NCBI RefSeq assembly: GCF_029625315.1
Contig: NZ_CP121110.1
Span: forward strand, 4,632,501 to 4,696,500
Origin: Flavobacterium ginsengisoli
GTDB lineage: Bacteria > Bacteroidota > Bacteroidia > Flavobacteriales > Flavobacteriaceae
DNA: 64,000 nt
Reading direction: 5' to 3'
The position numbers and the translations under genes were made by a program. The number at the start of each line of letters is the position of its first letter. Position 1 is the first letter of the stretch. Shown here piece after piece: positions 37,003 through 45,697 of the stretch. Under the pieces are notes generated by a model. It had not been told where the DNA came from. It worked only from the letters and a program-made list of their open reading frames with translations, and did not search any database.

Positions 37003-37489
37003 AAAGCGTGGTATTTGTATTTTAATTTTGCCTACTCTCTTTGGTTTTCGGCTTTCCCATTTCATTTTGTAACACAAAACAACAACATAACGAGTAAAAT
37101 TCAAAATTGTTATGCCTGAATTATTATTAAATTAATTAAAGCACCGTAAAATTCTTTACTATGAATTTATTGCCAACTGTATTCATAACAATGTAAATGT
37201 AAGAAATTTTGAATTTAAAAAATAAAAAAATGTATTTAATCGATAAAATTTGCTTTTAATCGATTGTTTTGTCGTTTTATTCTTATTGTAATGTTAAAAT
37301 TTGAAAAATGATAGTTTCGTATTTTTTTTAAATAAAAATAAAAAAGTTTAACTTTTGAATGTCTCTAAATTAACATTAGCGCCAAAATATTGATTCGAAG
37401 TGAATTAATCGCTTTCTTTTGATGAATATTGTTTGTAAATTTGCGGACCTTAAATTTTTTGACAACGATTTCATTAATTTAAGCAGATT
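37003..37489. promoter_or_regulatory. Long intergenic region upstream of mtaB, with -7 at 37436-37443
   Basis: No gene is supported. TAAATTTG (37436-37443) fits TAnnTTTG about 46 bases before the mtaB ATG, with TTTTG at 37417-37421, closer than usual. Two copies of a TTTAATCGAT word lie near 37214 and 37256. Confidence 0.45.
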
Positions 37490-38824
37490 ATGGAAAATAG
37501 AAAAAAAGTTGCCTTTTATACGCTGGGTTGTAAACTGAATTTTTCAGAGACTTCTACAATTGCCAGAAATTTTAATGACGAAGGTTTTGACCGCGTCGAT
37601 TTTGAAGAAATAGCAGATATTTATGTCATTAATACTTGCTCTGTAACAGAAAATGCAGATAAGCAGTTTAAGCAAGTAGTGAAGAAGGCAATGAAGCTTA
37701 ACGAAAAAGCTTTTGTTGCGACTGTTGGCTGTTATGCACAATTAAAACCCGAAGAATTAGCAGCAGTTGATGGTGTTGATTTGGTTTTAGGAGCAACAGA
37801 GAAATTCAAAATCACAGACTATATTCATGATTTGAGCAAAAATGATATGGGTGAAGTTCACTCATGTGAAATTGCTGAAGCCGATTTTTATGTAGGAAGT
37901 TATTCTATTGGAGATCGAACAAGAGCATTTTTAAAAGTTCAAGACGGCTGTGATTATAAATGTACCTATTGCACAATTCCGTTGGCAAGAGGAATTTCTA
38001 GAAGTGATGCTTTAGAAAATGTTCTAAAAAATGCCAAAGAAATTTCGGCGCAAAATATTCGTGAAATTGTTTTAACGGGTGTAAATATTGGTGATTACGG
38101 AAAAGGAGAGTTCGGAAACAAAAAACACGAACATACTTTTCTAGATTTAGTTCAAGCTTTAGACAAAGTAGAAGGAATTGAACGTTTGAGAATTTCGTCA
38201 ATCGAACCAAACTTGTTGAAAAATGAGACAATCGAATTTGTTTCTAAAAGCCGAACTTTTGTACCGCATTTCCATATCCCATTACAATCTGGAAGCAATG
38301 ATATTTTAAAGTTAATGAAGCGTCGTTATTTGCGCGAAGTTTATATTGATCGTGTAAACAAAATTCGCGAAGTAATGCCTCACGCTTGTATTGGTGTCGA
38401 CGTAATTGTTGGTTTTCCTGGAGAAACAGATGAGCATTTCTTAGAAACCTATCATTTCTTAAACGAATTGGATATTTCGTATTTACACGTATTTACATAC
38501 TCAGAAAGAGATAATACAGAAGCGGTAGATATGGAAGGCGTTGTTCCTTCAAATGTTAGAGCAAAACGCAGTAAAATGCTTCGAGGCTTATCGGTTAAAA
38601 AACGCCGTGCATTCTACGAAAGCCAGTTAGGAACAAACAGAACGGTTCTTTTTGAAAGTGAGAATAAAGAAGGATACATTCACGGATTTACAGAAAACTA
38701 CGTGAAAGTAAAAACACCTTGGAATCCAGAATTGGTAAATACTTTGCAAGAAATCAATTTAACTAAAATAGACGAAGACGGAAGTGTACGTTTGGAGTTT
38801 TTGAATAAATTGGCGGAAGCTTAA
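37490..38824 (+). CDS. mtaB: tRNA t6A37 methylthiotransferase MtaB
   Basis: A 444-residue radical-SAM methylthiotransferase that adds a methylthio group to t6A37 of tRNA. The N-terminal MTTase domain has TLGCKLNFSE, NTCSVTENAD and GCYAQLKPEE (three [4Fe-4S] Cys). The radical SAM CxxxCxxC is CDYKCTYCTIP (about residue 155), then the C-terminal TRAM domain (from about 375). The order and lengths match MtaB/YqeV rather than MiaB. It is transcribed alone. Confidence 0.92.
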   Translation: MENRKKVAFYTLGCKLNFSETSTIARNFNDEGFDRVDFEEIADIYVINTCSVTENADKQFKQVVKKAMKLNEKAFVATVGCYAQLKPEELAAVDGVDLVLGATEKFKITDYIHDLSKNDMGEVHSCEIAEADFYVGSYSIGDRTRAFLKVQDGCDYKCTYCTIPLARGISRSDALENVLKNAKEISAQNIREIVLTGVNIGDYGKGEFGNKKHEHTFLDLVQALDKVEGIERLRISSIEPNLLKNETIEFVSKSRTFVPHFHIPLQSGSNDILKLMKRRYLREVYIDRVNKIREVMPHACIGVDVIVGFPGETDEHFLETYHFLNELDISYLHVFTYSERDNTEAVDMEGVVPSNVRAKRSKMLRGLSVKKRRAFYESQLGTNRTVLFESENKEGYIHGFTENYVKVKTPWNPELVNTLQEINLTKIDEDGSVRLEFLNKLAEA

Positions 38825-38860
38825 TTTTTTTTGAGATAATCCCAAAAGTTATCATATAGT

Positions 38861-38962
38861 TTGTCATTTCGACGAAGGAGAAATCCCCACAAGTAACTCC
38901 GCAACGAAAATCCAATTTTTGTCTAGCTTCTAGTGAAGATTTCTCCTTCGTCGAAAGGACAA
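38861..38962. repeat. REP-like inverted repeat (CGACGAAGGAGAAATC)
   Basis: TTGTCATTTCGACGAAGGAGAAATC (38861-38885) faces GATTTCTCCTTCGTCGAAAGGACAA (38938-38962), an inverted repeat with two mismatches around a 52-base loop. I recall this 'TTTCGACGAAGGAG' family as a dispersed intergenic element in Bacteroidota. A related AGCGAAGTCGAAATG word occurs at 55851-55866. Confidence 0.75.
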
Positions 38963-38969
38963 AAAACAG

Positions 38970-38996
38970 AAAAGCCCTTTATTAAAAAGGGCTTTT
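38970..38996. terminator. Terminator downstream of the 39003 gene
   Basis: AAAAGCCCTTT and AAAGGGCTTTT form a symmetric stem with T/A runs on both sides, six bases from the hypothetical gene stop. Confidence 0.85.
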
Positions 38997-39002
38997 TTAT
39001 AA

Positions 39003-39515
39003 CTATTTCTTCTGATCTTCAGGAATTAACAATTTCAAAGAATTAATATAATCTGTATCAAATTCGATCACTCGAATTTTTTCGGGATTAAAACCTAATT
39101 CTCCACCAAATTGACCTCGTGTATCTAAAAAATCTATTGTCAATTCTTCGTCGTTTAGACTAATTAATTTTCCTAAATAAGCAGATTTAGATGATTTTTT
39201 TGCGATTTGAAAAATGCCGTATTTCTCAGAAATATATTTGATAATAGAAGCTAAATCCCTGATTGGAATAATATCATCAGAATTTATTTTTAAACCTTTT
39301 AAACGAATTATTTTCTCAGTAAAAGCCAAATCGTGATCTCGGTTTACAGCTTCAATGTTTTTATTTCTAAGAATAACAAATCCATCCAAAACAAAATCTA
39401 CAGGATTATTTCTGAGTAAAATCCAGTCGTCAGAATAATCGATTAGAAAACCAGAGAAAACTTGTTTTTTATCTTGAAATTCTATTTCGACCAATTGTCT
39501 TAAATATTGTTCCAT
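39003..39515 (-). CDS. Conserved protein of unknown function
   Basis: A 170-residue soluble protein with no signal peptide. Two halves look similar: the first (about 1-60, FSGFLIDYSDDWILLRN) and the last (about 105-155, LGKLISLNDEELTIDFLD) both resemble small beta-barrel units, so a duplicated SH3- or Sm-like fold is possible. I cannot name it. It is transcribed alone, next to an AATTCCAA-type microrepeat (39527-39602). Confidence 0.65.
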   Translation of the reverse strand: MEQYLRQLVEIEFQDKKQVFSGFLIDYSDDWILLRNNPVDFVLDGFVILRNKNIEAVNRDHDLAFTEKIIRLKGLKINSDDIIPIRDLASIIKYISEKYGIFQIAKKSSKSAYLGKLISLNDEELTIDFLDTRGQFGGELGFNPEKIRVIEFDTDYINSLKLLIPEDQKK

Positions 39516-39526
39516 ATTTTTAGTTT

Positions 39527-39602
39527 TTGAAATTCCAATACTAAAATTCTAAATTCCAATAGCTTTGAGATTGGAATTTGGAATTTCAAAAAATTGGAAT
39601 TT
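39527..39602. repeat. AAATTCCAA-type microrepeat palindrome
   Basis: GAAATTCCAA and related words run in one direction (39529-39560) and reappear as TTGGAATTT(C) in the other (39571-39600). It has the same structure as the gaps at 30418-30490 and 28147-28216. Confidence 0.6.
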
Positions 39603-39607
39603 AATTT

Positions 39608-40324
39608 TTAAGGATTAGTAGACCAAATACTGCTGTTTTTAATAAATACTCTTCTATTTAATTTTAGTTGAGCAATAATTAAATCTGCCATATCTTCAGA
39701 CTGCATTACTTTTTCTGGGTTTCCGTCAGTAAGATTAAGATCTTTTGCCATGTCAGTTGCAACTGTACTTGGCGTTAGCGCCGTAACACGAATATTGTGT
39801 TTTCTCATTTCCTGCATCAAAGAGTCAGTTAAACCTAAAACAGCAAATTTAGAAGCACTGTAAGCACTTGTCAAAGCGTTTCCGTTTAGTCCAGCAGTTG
39901 AAGAAATATTGATAATGTCTCCAGTTTGCCTTTCGATCATATTTGGGATAATCGCGCGAGTTGTATAATACGTTCCCATTAAATTTACCTGAATAATTCT
40001 TTCCCAAGCCTCTGGTTCTAATTCTAAGAACTTCCCAAAAGAAGCAATTCCAGCGCTATTAATTAAGATGTCAATACTTTTAAATTCTGCGATTGCTTTT
40101 TCAGCGGCAGCATTTATAGAATTAATATCAGAAACATCTGCAGCTAAAGCCAAAGTTTTTACGCCCAGTTTAGAAGTTTCTTCTGCCAGTTGATCGATAT
40201 CACTTTTAGTTCTAGAAACTAAAATCAGGTTTACACCTTCTTTTGCCAAAGCAATTGCCACAGCTTTTCCTATTCCTTTTCCTGCGCCAGTAATAAAGGC
40301 ATTTTTATTTTTTAAGTCGGTCAT
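39608..40324 (-). CDS. SDR oxidoreductase (3-ketoacyl-ACP reductase-like)
   Basis: A 238-residue classical SDR: the cofactor motif [10 protein letters not shown] at 12-21, NSAGIA at about 89, the catalytic [10 protein letters not shown] with Tyr and Lys at about 155-160, and Ser (SSTAG) before it. FabG-like, but not within a fatty acid synthesis cluster, so the substrate is uncertain. It is transcribed alone. Confidence 0.88.
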   Translation of the reverse strand: MTDLKNKNAFITGAGKGIGKAVAIALAKEGVNLILVSRTKSDIDQLAEETSKLGVKTLALAADVSDINSINAAAEKAIAEFKSIDILINSAGIASFGKFLELEPEAWERIIQVNLMGTYYTTRAIIPNMIERQTGDIINISSTAGLNGNALTSAYSASKFAVLGLTDSLMQEMRKHNIRVTALTPSTVATDMAKDLNLTDGNPEKVMQSEDMADLIIAQLKLNRRVFIKNSSIWSTNP

Positions 40325-40437
40325 GATTGTATTTTTAGAAATGCAGAAAGCATCATTTTAAGTCTTACAAAAATAATATTTTGAAAACTAAAATGATGCT
40401 TTAAAAGATATTCTTAATCTAAGTTTAACAAGTTTTG

Positions 40438-41025
40438 TTATTCTTTTAGAACCATGTCAATACACATTACAGCTCCTAATATCAATTGTCTCAACGAACT
40501 ATCAGCTGGAACTGAATCTTCAATTTGAAGCGCATAATTATCAGCAGTTGTAAAAAATTCTTTTCCTAATCCGGCCCATTTTTTATTTACTTGAGCCAAT
40601 TGTTTGCCTTCATGTGAGAATTTAAAATCCCAACCCGTCCATTTTCCTTGAAGCGTTGCAACAGGTTTTTCGTTTTTATCCAGAATATCAAACTTTCCTC
40701 CAATAGAAAAGAACTTTTGTTTGAAAGTTCCAATCAAATGATCTTTTTCATCCAACACTTCGACAGTTGATCTAAAGATGGCAATATCTCTTCTTACCGT
40801 AATTAGCTTTTCGCCAGAAGCAGTTGTAATTTCAATATTAAATGGAGTTGCTCTTTTATAATCTGTAAAGCGGAATATTTTTGTGAAAAAACCAAGATTG
40901 TTTTCTCGGCAGTTCATAATAATTTGATTGTTTTCTGGATGATAGATATCGTAGTTATTTGCGGCTTTGAACATTCCGATATGTTCTTTTACTAAAAATA
41001 AATTTTGGCTTAAAATAGGATTCAT
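40438..41025 (-). CDS. Phospholipid-scramblase-like (LURP/Tubby-fold) protein
   Basis: A 195-residue protein of the scramblase/LURP-one group. It has repeated beta elements DIYHPENNQIIMN, TASGEKLITVRRDIAIFRSTVEVLDE, GTFKQKFFSIGGKFDILDKN and WTGWDFKF, and ends in a hydrophobic stretch (GAVMCIDMVLK). Bacterial members have unknown roles; membrane lipid effects are only a guess from homology. It stands alone. Confidence 0.72.
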   Translation of the reverse strand: MNPILSQNLFLVKEHIGMFKAANNYDIYHPENNQIIMNCRENNLGFFTKIFRFTDYKRATPFNIEITTASGEKLITVRRDIAIFRSTVEVLDEKDHLIGTFKQKFFSIGGKFDILDKNEKPVATLQGKWTGWDFKFSHEGKQLAQVNKKWAGLGKEFFTTADNYALQIEDSVPADSSLRQLILGAVMCIDMVLKE

Positions 41026-41065
41026 GAATTTTGCGTGTAATTAATTTATTATGATTGTATTAAAA

Positions 41066-41774
41066 TTATTCTATGAGAAATCGGACTTGTACTGAGCTGG
41101 ATATTTTAATTTTTTCGAATTCTATAACAGGTTCGCTCGGTGCACTTTCACTTTCGTATCTTTTTCCACCATAACCAGTGTTTACGACAATACCAGCAGC
41201 TCTGCCATATAATTGTTGGGAAATATCTTCAAAATTGCTAATTTGTATAGAATTCCCAACTTTTTGATTTAAAGGTTTAGTAAAACTTTCTGCTGTTAGT
41301 TTCGCATTCAATATCGCTTTACCATTAATTAAAAGTTTGATTTTTTTCATCAATATTTTCAATTTTTTCAATGCGTACATTTGAAATCCCAATTTTTTCT
41401 AATCCAATAAAGACATTTGAAGTTTCGATTGCATTTTTAACTATGATAGAATACGATTTTGATTTAAAAATATCATTTTGCTTTAGTAAATAATTTTTAA
41501 AATTACTTGACATATCATTAATAGTAACTTCTTTTTCGATGTTGATTCCAATTTCCTTTAATTTTGAAAACATGTCTTTTTCTAAATCTTCTACCGATTT
41601 TTTCCCTTTGGAATCTTTCTCACTTAATAAAACATTGATCCATATTTTATTTGGAAGTACCAATGTGTCTGCCTGACCTGAAACTTCGATGAAGGGTTTA
41701 TCAATTGAATTTTTAGTTTGAGAAAAAGAGTTTACACTTGCAAATGCTAATAACGCGTATAGTAGTTGTTTCAT
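41066..41774 (-). CDS. SIMPL domain (DUF541) protein, frameshift at 41341-41347
   Basis: About 236 residues after correction, with a signal peptide (1-18, FASVNSFSQ). ISVGQADTLVLPNKIWINVLLSE-like beginnings and the C-terminal NAKLTAESFTKPLNQKVGNS, LYGRAAGIVV region match SIMPL domain proteins, which are periplasmic and of unclear role. The seven-T run at 41341-41347 (A7 on the coding strand) has one base too many; six would give NIDEKIKLLINGKAIL. It precedes (in coordinate order) the vWA/ECF group but is on the same strand, 38 bp downstream of it. Confidence 0.77.
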
Positions 41775-41812
41775 TGTTTATAAATTGAATTTCAAATGTA
41801 ATACAATATTTA

Positions 41813-43933
41813 TTAATTATACTGTTTAGAAGTTTCCACTAGACGAATAAACTCGGCTTTATAACCTTCTTCATCATTTGAATTTCCTTGCTTTGCCAGT
41901 TTTACAATTTCATCAGAAGATTTGTCAGCAATTAATTTTGAATCTCTCAATTTTAATCCAAACCAAGCTACGGCAGAACTAAACTTCATATCGTCACTTG
42001 CTTTTTCTAAAACAACCGATTTGTTTTCGATTACCTGAACCATTTCGATACTTTTTTCTCCATCAGGTTTTTTGTAACGAAATTTAATAGTGGCTAATTC
42101 TCCATTGTAATTATTAGAATTTGTTTCTGTTTTAGTGTATTTTAAGTTATCTGGCTGTTCGGCTAAATAATCGCTTTTTACTCCAGTCGGAATAATTTCA
42201 TACAAAGCCGTAACGGTATGATTACTTCCTAATTCTCCAGCATCAATGGCATCATTCTTAAAATCTTCTGGACGCAATTTTCTGTTTTCATATCCAATCA
42301 AACGATAAGCCTGAACTTGTTTCGGATTAAATTCAATTTGAATTTTTACATCTTTCGCGATAGCAAACATAGAGCCTTTAAATTCTTTTCCTAAAAAACG
42401 ATTTGCTTCTTGAATGTTATCGATATAAGCATAATTTCCGTTTCCTTTATCAGCCAAGATTTCCATTTTGCTGTCCTTGTAATTTCCCATTCCATAACCC
42501 AAACAAGTTAAGAAAACGCCTGTTTTTCTTTTCTCTTCAATTAATTTTTCCATATCAGAATTAGAAGAACTTCCAACATTAAAATCTCCATCAGTAGCCA
42601 AGATTACTCTGTTGTTTCCGCTTTTAATAAAATTTTCAGCGACAATTTTATAAGCCAATTCAATTCCTGCTCCTCCAGCTGTACTTCCTCCGGCTTGTAA
42701 ATTGTCTAATGCATTAATAATTGTTTTTTTATCGTCTCCAGAAGTTGGAGGCAAAACCATTCCTGCTGCGCCAGCGTAAACCACAATTGCCACTTTGTCT
42801 TTTGGTCTTAATTCGTCAACCAAAATTTTCAATGATTGTTTTAGTAATGGCAATTTGTTCATGTCTTCCATAGACCCAGAAACATCAATTAAGAAAACAA
42901 GATTTGAAGCTGGTAAATCCTGAGTTGGAATATTTTTTCCTTGCAAACCAATTTTCAATATTTTGTTGTTTGAATTCCAAGGGGAATCGCTCACTTCTGT
43001 ATTGATAGAAAACGGATGTTCATTTTTTGGTTGCGGATAAGTGTATTTAAAGAAATTAACCATTTCTTCAACACGTACAGCATCTTTCGGAACTTGCTGT
43101 CCGTTATTTAAAAATCGTCTGATATTGGTATAAGAAGCATTATCAACATCTATAGAGAAAGTTGAAAGTGGCGCTGTTTTCGGACTTTCGAAAGCATTTT
43201 CTACAAAAGAATCGTAATCTTCTTGAGTTGGTTCAGTAGGAATTGGCAGGATTTTCAACTTTTTATCCAATTCTTTTTCTGTTAGGTTTTTGTAGATTTC
43301 GTTTTTGGTTGAAATAATCACAACACCATTTGAAGCTTTACTTCCATAAATCGAAGTTGCAGCTTGATCTTTTAAAACCGAAACATTATCAATATCATTC
43401 GGATTTATTTTTGCCATTTGGTTGGCTTTTGCAGGAACTCCGTCAATAATATACAGCGGTTCATTTTTTGGAGAAACAGATTCATTTCCGCGAATAGTAA
43501 TAGTTGGGCTTGGAGTGTAAAGGGAATTACTTTCAGCTTGAATTTTTGTTCTTTTTCCTTTACGTTCCGAGACTGAACCAGTTACCATTGATTTTTTTTG
43601 GACACCATATCCAACCACTACCACTTCTTGAAGTTGAGCATTATTTTCTTTTAGGACTACATTAATTATGTTAGAATCTTTAACATAAATAGTTTGAGAA
43701 TCCATTCCTACGTAACTAAAAACAAGGGCATCTCCTTTTTTGGCTTGAATAGAGTAGTTTCCATCATAATCAGTTTGACTATATTTTTTAGTTCCTTTGA
43801 TCGTTATCTGAACTCCAGGAAGCGGTAAATTAGATTTATCTGTGACAGTTCCAGAAATCGTTCTTTCTTGCGCCATACTTACGAAACATATAAGCATAGC
43901 AATGGCTGATGAAATAAGTTTTAGACTTTTCAT
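41813..43933 (-). CDS. vWA protein with carboxypeptidase-regulatory and TonB-plug modules
   Basis: A 706-residue secreted protein. Signal peptide 1-21. A carboxypeptidase D-regulatory-like domain (about 24-105, GTVTDKSNLPLPGVQITIKGT) and a SusC-type plug segment (about 130-210; VVVGYGVQKKSMVTGS, LYIIDGVPA, NGVVIISTKN) are followed by YfbK N- and vWA domains with MIDAS LIDVSGSM (about 350) and a YfbK C-terminal region. The outer-membrane barrel of real SusC proteins is absent, so the plug has been reused as an interaction module. It is the last gene of the ECF-sigma operon and ends in the perfect hairpin at 43967-43999 with respect to the gene before it. Confidence 0.85.
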   Translation of the reverse strand: MKSLKLISSAIAMLICFVSMAQERTISGTVTDKSNLPLPGVQITIKGTKKYSQTDYDGNYSIQAKKGDALVFSYVGMDSQTIYVKDSNIINVVLKENNAQLQEVVVVGYGVQKKSMVTGSVSERKGKRTKIQAESNSLYTPSPTITIRGNESVSPKNEPLYIIDGVPAKANQMAKINPNDIDNVSVLKDQAATSIYGSKASNGVVIISTKNEIYKNLTEKELDKKLKILPIPTEPTQEDYDSFVENAFESPKTAPLSTFSIDVDNASYTNIRRFLNNGQQVPKDAVRVEEMVNFFKYTYPQPKNEHPFSINTEVSDSPWNSNNKILKIGLQGKNIPTQDLPASNLVFLIDVSGSMEDMNKLPLLKQSLKILVDELRPKDKVAIVVYAGAAGMVLPPTSGDDKKTIINALDNLQAGGSTAGGAGIELAYKIVAENFIKSGNNRVILATDGDFNVGSSSNSDMEKLIEEKRKTGVFLTCLGYGMGNYKDSKMEILADKGNGNYAYIDNIQEANRFLGKEFKGSMFAIAKDVKIQIEFNPKQVQAYRLIGYENRKLRPEDFKNDAIDAGELGSNHTVTALYEIIPTGVKSDYLAEQPDNLKYTKTETNSNNYNGELATIKFRYKKPDGEKSIEMVQVIENKSVVLEKASDDMKFSSAVAWFGLKLRDSKLIADKSSDEIVKLAKQGNSNDEEGYKAEFIRLVETSKQYN

Positions 43934-43966
43934 GATTATAAGTTTTAAGAATTAATGTTGAGATTT

Positions 43967-43999
43967 AACTTTGTCAAAGTTTCAAACTTTGACAAAGTT
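43967..43999. terminator. Perfect 16-bp hairpin between anti-sigma and vWA genes
   Basis: AACTTTGTCAAAGTTT pairs exactly with AAACTTTGACAAAGTT around a single base. It lies inside the operon, between the anti-sigma stop and the vWA start, so it is more likely an mRNA-processing or attenuation site than a full terminator. Confidence 0.65.
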
Positions 44000-44013
44000 C
44001 TGTGGTGACCTGC

Positions 44014-44982
44014 TTATTTTTTCGGAGCTGGTTTTCCGTTTTTAGTAGTAATTATAACAACTCCTTTTTTGCCTTTTTCGCCATATTTTTCCATCGCTTC
44101 AAGGTCTTGTAAAATCGTTATGGTTTTAATGTCTTGTTTATCTAAGGGAGCATACGGACTCGTTGGATTTTTTCCGAATAAATCATTTTCTGAATAATAA
44201 ATTCCGTCAATGATATACAAAGGTTCGTCAAGAACTACAAGCGAATCTAAATTTTCTGGCTGTAAATTCGGAAGTTCGTTCTGAATCATTTTGTCTTTTT
44301 TGACATCGTCGCTGTGCGCAATTGCATTTCCGTTTAGAACGACTAAAGGAGTGCTTTTTCTAGCTTTTTGTGATGGCGGTACGGTAGAATAAGCAACTTT
44401 TGAAGACTCTCTTTCAGGATAACTTGAATAACCCATATCTGGAGTTACTTCTTTTTTGGATGAGGTATTGTCTTCTTCTCCAAATGTTTCTTCTAACAAG
44501 ACTTTTTCAGGAATTGCTTTTTCTGCCACAATTTGTGGCGCTGGAATAGATTGAATTGGTTCGGTTTTATGAATGGTTGTTTCCTGAATTGCAACTCTTT
44601 CTTTATTTTTAGTTTTATTTTCTAAAATTTTAACTGCTTCTTCATTAGAAATTATTTGTGAATCTGAAGATGGAGTTGCAACTTTTTTATCTAAAATGGG
44701 GTGCTCTGGTTGTTTTATTTCTTTTTCTTCTAGAACAACTTTTGAAGTTTCTGCCGCAGTTTCTTTATTTGCATGCAAAAATTGATATCCTAAAGAAATA
44801 AGTAATAGAAGAGAAGTCGCAATCGCAATTTTTTTCCACAAAACGATTGTTTTTTTATCTTCTTTTTTGTCCAGTTTTTCTTCTACGCGCGACCAGACTT
44901 TTTCCATTCCTGGAAAGTCTTGAAACTCGACTTTTTGCGAAGCTTCTTTTATTTTATCGAATAATTTATCTTGATTGTCCAT
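44014..44982 (-). CDS. Anti-sigma-factor-like membrane protein with a TonB-plug module
   Basis: A 322-residue protein encoded 2 bp after the ECF sigma gene. The N-terminal cytoplasmic part (1-45, EFQDFPGMEKVWSRVEEKLDK) fits the sigma-binding region, then one membrane helix (about 48-66), a low-complexity periplasmic linker, and a C-terminal plug fragment (about 245-320) with LYIIDGIYY, KTITILQDLEAMEKYG and GKKGVVIITTKNG. That same signature is in the vWA protein downstream, so the two may interact through these modules. The classical zinc-binding HxxxCxxC is not visible, so this is not a ZAS-type anti-sigma factor. The anti-sigma role is inferred from position and topology. Confidence 0.75.
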   Translation of the reverse strand: MDNQDKLFDKIKEASQKVEFQDFPGMEKVWSRVEEKLDKKEDKKTIVLWKKIAIATSLLLLISLGYQFLHANKETAAETSKVVLEEKEIKQPEHPILDKKVATPSSDSQIISNEEAVKILENKTKNKERVAIQETTIHKTEPIQSIPAPQIVAEKAIPEKVLLEETFGEEDNTSSKKEVTPDMGYSSYPERESSKVAYSTVPPSQKARKSTPLVVLNGNAIAHSDDVKKDKMIQNELPNLQPENLDSLVVLDEPLYIIDGIYYSENDLFGKNPTSPYAPLDKQDIKTITILQDLEAMEKYGEKGKKGVVIITTKNGKPAPKK

Positions 44983-44984
44983 GA

Positions 44985-45521
44985 CTATTTTGCTTTTTGA
45001 TAATACAATTTATTAACCAGTTCTTTCAGTTTGGTCTTAGCGGCATTCAATTGTGATTTTGAGGTGCCTTCAGAAATCTTTAGCATTTCGGCTATTTCTT
45101 TGTGTCCATAACCTTCAATGACAAAAAGGTTAAAAACCGTTTTACAGCCGTCTGGAATGTGGTTTAATAAATTAAGCAAATCTTCTTCTTCCAACGTATT
45201 TAGTTCATCGACAGAAGGCTGAGAAATTAGCTTTACGTCGTCTAAATACATGTTGAAGTTGGTTGCTTTTCTAATAGTTGCCAAACAATGATTTACAGTT
45301 ATTCTTTTAGCCCAAGCTTCAAAAGCATATGCTTCTTTTAACTGATCTAGTTTGGTGAAAATAGTAAAGAAAGAATCGGCCAAAGCTTCTTCTATTTCTT
45401 CTTCCTTCTTTAAATATCTTTTGCAAAGGCGGTACAACTTAGGCGCCATGTATTCATACACTTCGCGTTGGGCATCGCGGTGCATTTTTTTACAGTTTGC
45501 TATTTGAGTCTCGTTTATCAC
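44985..45521 (-). CDS. ECF RNA polymerase sigma factor (sigma-70 family)
   Basis: A 178-residue extracytoplasmic-function sigma factor. Region 2 (about 20-90; ALADSFFTIFTKLDQL, FEAWAKRITVNHCLATIRK) and region 4 (about 120-172; LLNLLNHIPDGCKTVFNLFVIEGYGHKEIAEMLKISEGTSKSQL) are complete. It is the first gene of the operon with the anti-sigma-like and vWA genes. A likely autoregulated promoter lies just upstream (see 45537-45570). Confidence 0.92.
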   Translation of the reverse strand: MINETQIANCKKMHRDAQREVYEYMAPKLYRLCKRYLKKEEEIEEALADSFFTIFTKLDQLKEAYAFEAWAKRITVNHCLATIRKATNFNMYLDDVKLISQPSVDELNTLEEEDLLNLLNHIPDGCKTVFNLFVIEGYGHKEIAEMLKISEGTSKSQLNAAKTKLKELVNKLYYQKAK

Positions 45522-45536
45522 AATTGTTGTCTTTCT

Positions 45537-45570
45537 TATAAAGAGAGATAAAAAGATAAAAAGGTTGGGA
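45537..45570 (-). promoter_or_regulatory. Putative ECF-type promoter (CAACC ... CTCTC)
   Basis: On the minus strand CAACCTTTTTA (45557-45567) is followed about 15 bases later by CTCTC (45543-45547). CAACC-like -35 and short C-rich -10 boxes are typical of ECF promoters, and no TAnnTTTG housekeeping box is seen. Autoregulation is inferred. Confidence 0.35.
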
Positions 45571-45595
45571 CGGAGGTGAAAAAAAATTTTTTAAG

Positions 45596-45660
45596 GTTCA
45601 GAGTTGCAAAGATTCAAAGTTGCAAAGGTTTATTGTAGAGACGCACTGCAGTGCGTCTAA
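45596..45660. repeat. GTTGCAAAG microrepeats plus a 20-bp perfect palindrome
   Basis: GTTGCAAAGATTCAAAGTTGCAAAG precedes AGACGCACTGCAGTGCGTCT at 45639-45658, a perfect 20-base palindrome. It lies between the ECF sigma gene and the unrelated lipoprotein-like gene. I recall 'TAGAGACGC...GCGTCT' elements as dispersed repeats in several bacterial genomes. Confidence 0.7.
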
Positions 45661-45697
45661 TGTTTAGTTTTTTTGAAATGATAAAATTAATTTATTT

